Shown here: positions 1-3,600 of the stretch, piece after piece | Layout: each line of letters starts with the position of its first letter | Position numbering within the stretch: position 1 is the stretch's first letter | Assembly (NCBI GenBank): GCA_030728235.1 | Contig: JANRAA010000164.1 | Coordinates: forward strand, 18,500 to 25,071 | Source of the DNA: Flavobacteriales bacterium | Lineage (GTDB): Bacteria; Bacteroidota; Bacteroidia; Flavobacteriales_D; Sanyastnellaceae | Direction: 5' to 3' | DNA: 6,572 nt | The notes under the pieces: model-generated | The model's input: the letters and a program-made list of their open reading frames with translations, nothing else | What the model was told of the DNA's origin: nothing | Database searches by the model: none | Translations under genes and position numbers: made by a program

Positions 1-367
1 GTTTCGCGACACGCTAAAGACGTCTTTTCTGAGCTGTGAAGTGCGCAACGGAGCCGGTGACCTATTCATCCGCCATGCCGGCGATTCGCTTGATGTATAC
101 GTACACACCGGTGTCTCTGATATTCAAATTGAAGGATACGGCAGCAAAGCGAAGTTCTTTAACCAAGGGATAGGTGTTTTTGACGCTTCGAACTACCGAG
201 GAAATGTCCTGCTGACAAACAACAACAGCATCAATAACATGCATCTGTGGGTTTCAGACTATCTATTTGCGAGAATTGGAGCACGTGGAAATACCTATTT
301 CAAAGGATCTCCCGGTGAAGTGGATGTAGATAGAGTAGGTGAAGGACTTCTCATCCACCTCGAGTAA
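1..367 (+). CDS. DUF2807 (GIN domain) adhesin-head-like protein, 3' part
   Basis: The frame is open from the left edge (first full codon at 2) to a TAA at 365-367, giving 121 residues. The real start lies upstream; the GTG at 41 is internal. The sequence is a run of short beta-strand-like segments with glycine turns: RNGAGDLFIR, then LDVYVHTGVSDIQIEGYG, later YLFARIGARGNTYFKGSP and finally a GEGLL tail. This matches the right-handed beta-helix pattern of DUF2807, where each rung repeats an SGSGD-like turn and the last rungs read 'L.A.I.G.G...Y.G.P'. The turn motifs are degenerate here (GAGD, GVSD, GARGN). Family members are exported or lipid-anchored envelope proteins of Bacteroidota with no defined biochemical activity; the signal peptide would be outside the window. 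It ends 219 nt before the next gene on the same strand, so co-transcription is possible but not shown. Family call is fairly confident, function unknown. Confidence 0.72.
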   Translation, partial: FRDTLKTSFLSCEVRNGAGDLFIRHAGDSLDVYVHTGVSDIQIEGYGSKAKFFNQGIGVFDASNYRGNVLLTNNNSINNMHLWVSDYLFARIGARGNTYFKGSPGEVDVDRVGEGLLIHLE

Positions 368-586
368 CTGGTTTATAGTTCTGTTGTTTCTACTTTTCTT
401 GTAGGATTTGGATGAGATTAAATCATTCATTTGGGGTATTTCGTGATTCGTCGATTATATTCTGTTTTGTGTCGAATTTCAAAAACTTATTTCTCGGTCT
501 TTCCGTAAGAGTTAGTTAGCAGCCGGTAAACTGCGACAATTAAATCTAATTTCTCTCATCAGGACGAGTAACCTAACCTAACTCTG
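368..586 (+). other. Intergenic region between the two genes
   Basis: These 219 nt are AT-rich and contain no convincing open frame and no GC-rich hairpin followed by a T-run, so no intrinsic terminator is seen after the first gene. An in-frame TAA at 569-571 lies 15 nt upstream of the giant gene's ATG and bounds its start. A short direct repeat (TAACC, TAACC, TAACT) occupies 569-583. The 3' part can form two alternative hairpins, listed separately. A -7-like TTCATTTG at 426-433 resembles the Bacteroidota TAnnTTTG box but lacks a well-spaced partner, so no promoter is called. Confidence 0.6.
508..585 (+). promoter_or_regulatory. Long-range hairpin ending 1 nt before the start codon
   Basis: AGAGTTAGTTAG at 508-519 is complementary to CTAACCTAACTCT at 573-585. 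The pairing is 8 bp (508-515 with 578-585), then one bulged C at 577, then 4 bp (516-519 with 573-576). The loop is 53 nt. The 3' arm covers the region where a ribosome would dock, immediately before the ATG at 587. The complementarity is seen directly; a role in translational control is inference and chance cannot be excluded for AT-rich arms. Confidence 0.35.
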
Positions 587-590
587 ATGA
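556..590 (+). promoter_or_regulatory. Alternative hairpin sequestering the ATG
   Basis: TCATCAG at 556-562 is perfectly complementary to CTGATGA at 584-590, which contains the start codon 587-589. The loop is 21 nt. Because its 3' arm shares 584-585 with the longer hairpin (508-585) and its 5' arm sits in that hairpin's loop, the two structures are essentially mutually exclusive. That is the geometry expected of a translation switch, but there is no direct evidence that either forms. Confidence 0.3.
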
Positions 591-643
591 AGAATCTATA
601 CCCAATTCTGATATTCCTGTTTGCGGGTGTTCAAATTTTCGGA
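587..643 (+). other. Sec signal peptide, residues 1-19
   Basis: The protein begins with a short basic segment (K2), then a hydrophobic core from about Y5 to F18, ending IFG-QS. Signal peptidase I would cut after G19, leaving Q20 as the mature N-terminus. An N-terminal glutamine after cleavage, later cyclised to pyroglutamate, is a known bias of Bacteroidota signal peptides. There is no lipobox cysteine, so this is not a lipoprotein. Confidence 0.85.
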
Positions 644-3600
644 CAATCTCGCGTAACAGAAGGCCTCCTTGACCTTTACACTTTCGCTGAAGGCAATGGT
701 GATTTCGTGCACGATGTATCTGGCGTTGGTTTTCCATCAGTGCTGGAGATCGAAGATCCATCGAAGGTGGAATGGCAAGCTGGTGGTGGAATCCGCTTTA
801 TGCAACCTACCATCATTCGCTCATTGTACCAAGCTCAAGACATCTACAATGCAGTTTCTGCATCCAACGAGGTGACGCTTGAAGCCTGGGTGAAGCCAAC
901 AAACAATTCTCAAAGCGGACCTGCGCGTATTGTAACGATGTCTCACGGTGCCTCTGAGGCAAATTTGATGTTGACTCAAAACAACAACGCATACGGGGTG
1001 AGAATGCGCACCGCATCAACTGACCTGGCTGGAAATCCAATGTTGACAACGGCCTCTGGTAGCACTTCAAATTCTCAAATTCAACATGTTGTGTACACGC
1101 GCTCATCAAATGGCGCTGAGAAAATGTACATCAATGGTGTGGAAGCTAAATCGGGAACACGTTCAGGAAACTGTTCAAATTGGTACGATAACTACCGCCT
1201 GGCAATTGGAAATGAAATCGATGCCGACCGCCCATGGTTAGGCACTGTTTATTTGGTAGCCGCCTACGGCCGTGCATTATCTGCCAACGAAGTGGCTGAA
1301 AACCATGCCGCTGGAGCTTTTCAATCAGGTGGTAACGCCTCTGCAGAGACTTGTCCGCAATCGAACTGTTTTATCGACGGTTACGGTTCTACTTTCCGCT
1401 CTCTTTGGCTGCCAAGCTTGCCAAATGGTGTGCTTGAAAACTTTGAATTCGATGCCGATGGCGGACATTTCGATGTTTTCGAAGATGGTACAGCACACAT
1501 GTATGGTAACTGCATCAATATGACCAATGCTGCATATGGCTTTTATGTAGATTACTGGTTTACTGGGCGAATGAACTGGTCTGAATGGTCTGCCCTTGGT
1601 CGCAGCTGGAAAGGAACAGCGTCTATCGTTGGTAACTATTACACGACGTGGGATTACTATATCATGGATCCAAACAAAGAGAATGTACTTATTGGAACTG
1701 GTAGCTACGACGGAAGTTTGTTGAATGCTACGCATCGTCCATCTGATTATACATACGGACTTCAAGTGGGTATCGCGGCGAATGATAAAAACCAAGAGCC
1801 TGGACTTTCTTGCTGGTTCGATTATACTGGCACCATAAACGGGAATTCGGTCTCAAACCACGGAGATTTTAACCTTGAAGGTGGATGTGAAGACCTTCCT
1901 GTTTTGAACTGTGCTGTCGACATCACTGTTGATTGCATCGATGGAGCTTATGACCCAATTGTGACTGGAACTCCAATCATTTACTGTGAACAATCCTTCG
2001 ATCTATCATACGCCGATGCTTCAACTGGAGGTGATTGTCCGTTGTCAATTGTCCGCACATGGACTGCCGTTGATGCCAATGGCAATGAAGCAACGTGCAC
2101 GCAAAACATCACTGTCGTAGATGAAATCGCTCCGGTGATATTTCCTATGGCGACTGTTACTACAGATTGTGAGTTTATGTTGAACACTGCTGCTGTGGCT
2201 ACCGACAATTGTTCTGACGTAGCTGTTTCAATTGATGTCTTGGATTCATACATGGCTTCTGATTGTACCACCGGACAATTGCGCACGCAGACCCAAGGTG
2301 GCTGGGGAACCAATCCGAATGGTAACAATCCCGGTGAATACCTCAATGCAAATTTCAACGCAGCCTTTCCGAACGGACTAACCATCGGGTGTGGCCCGAA
2401 TACCCTGTCGTTGACTACTGCTCAGGCTGTGCGCGATTTCTTGCCATCTGGCAGCACGCCTTCAGCTTTGAATGGGGCACTTGTGAATCCAGGAGGGGCA
2501 TATAGTAACGTGCTTGCTGGTCAACTTGTGGCAGCAACACTATCTACCGGATTTGATGCGTATGACGCGAACTTCGGCGCTTCTGGTTTGTCGCTCGGTG
2601 ATTTGTTTTTTACCAACGGACCACACACTGGTTGGAGTGTAAATCAATTGTTGGCATTCGCGAATCAAGCCATTGGCGGATGCGTAGCTGCGAATCTTTC
2701 AGAATTGAATGAGTCGCTAACGATGTTGAACGAAAACTACACCGATGGATCAACAGACAATGGAAACCTTGCTTGTGCATCTTTCTCAGGTTGCGCTTTG
2801 GCATACGAAATTCTTATCACTGCCGTGGATGCATGTGGAAATGAGTCTACTTTAAACCAAACGGTTTATGTGCAAGACAATTCGTCTCCAATCGTACTAA
2901 ATGCTCCAGCAGATGTTACTGTAGAATGTGGACAGATACCAGAAGCAGGCATTGAATACGAAGATGGTTGCTTCACCAACGAAGTTACTATGACCGTTAC
3001 TGACGAAGAGTTCTCTGGAGCTTGTCAGCCAACCATTCAACGCACTTACACGTTGACTGATCCTTGTGGAAACGTCACCACCCACATTCAATACATTACT
3101 GTTATTGATACCCAGGCTCCTGTATTCACCAATGCTCCTCAAAACTTGGTTTTGCAATGTGGTGATGCCATTCCGGCAGCCGACGTCCAAGCAACCGACA
3201 ACTGCGGTGCACCAACTGTTGTTTTCAATGAAGTGAGCTCAGCGCTCGATTGCGGACAACTGATCGTACGCACATGGACGGCTTCTGACCTTTGTGGGAA
3301 CTCAGAAATCTTGATACAAGAGATCTTGGTTGAAGACAATGAAGGCCCAGTAGCAGATAACGCGCCTGCCGATGCAACCGTTTCTTGTGATGCCATTCCT
3401 TCAATGGCTGCGGTAACTTTTACCGATGCTTGTTCGGTTGTTGTTTCTGTTAATTCAAACGAATCAGTGATCGGAAGCGGTTGCGACTATGATTTGTTGC
3501 GCACATGGACAGCTACCGATGCCTGTGGAAACACAACCATCGTTACGCAGACCATTCATGTGTCAGATAACGAAGCTCCTGTTTTTGAAGAAGTTCCTCA

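Noticed and set aside
407..433. Possible Bacteroidota promoter: TTTG at 407-410 and TTCATTTG at 426-433
   Set aside because: The -7-like box has one mismatch to TAnnTTTG and the gap of 15 nt is shorter than the usual spacing; such matches are common in AT-rich DNA.
446..477. ATTCG / CGAAT inverted repeat as a terminator of the first gene
   Set aside because: Only 5 bp of stem, a 22-nt loop and no following T-run.
669..875. Short plus-strand frames out of phase with the giant gene (also 1272-1523, 3489-3686, 4180-4368, 6211-6432)
   Set aside because: Embedded in a better-supported frame, with no start signal and no protein-like features.
1325..1795. 156-residue open frame on the minus strand
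   Set aside because: It lies wholly antisense to the unnamed module and LamG end of the giant gene, has no signal, domain or composition of a real protein, and the sense frame is clearly coding.
2120..2875. Insertion sequence or frameshift explaining the long repeat 2
   Set aside because: The frame stays open throughout, there are no terminal inverted repeats or target-site duplications that I can see, and the insert encodes a protein-like module at a loop position.
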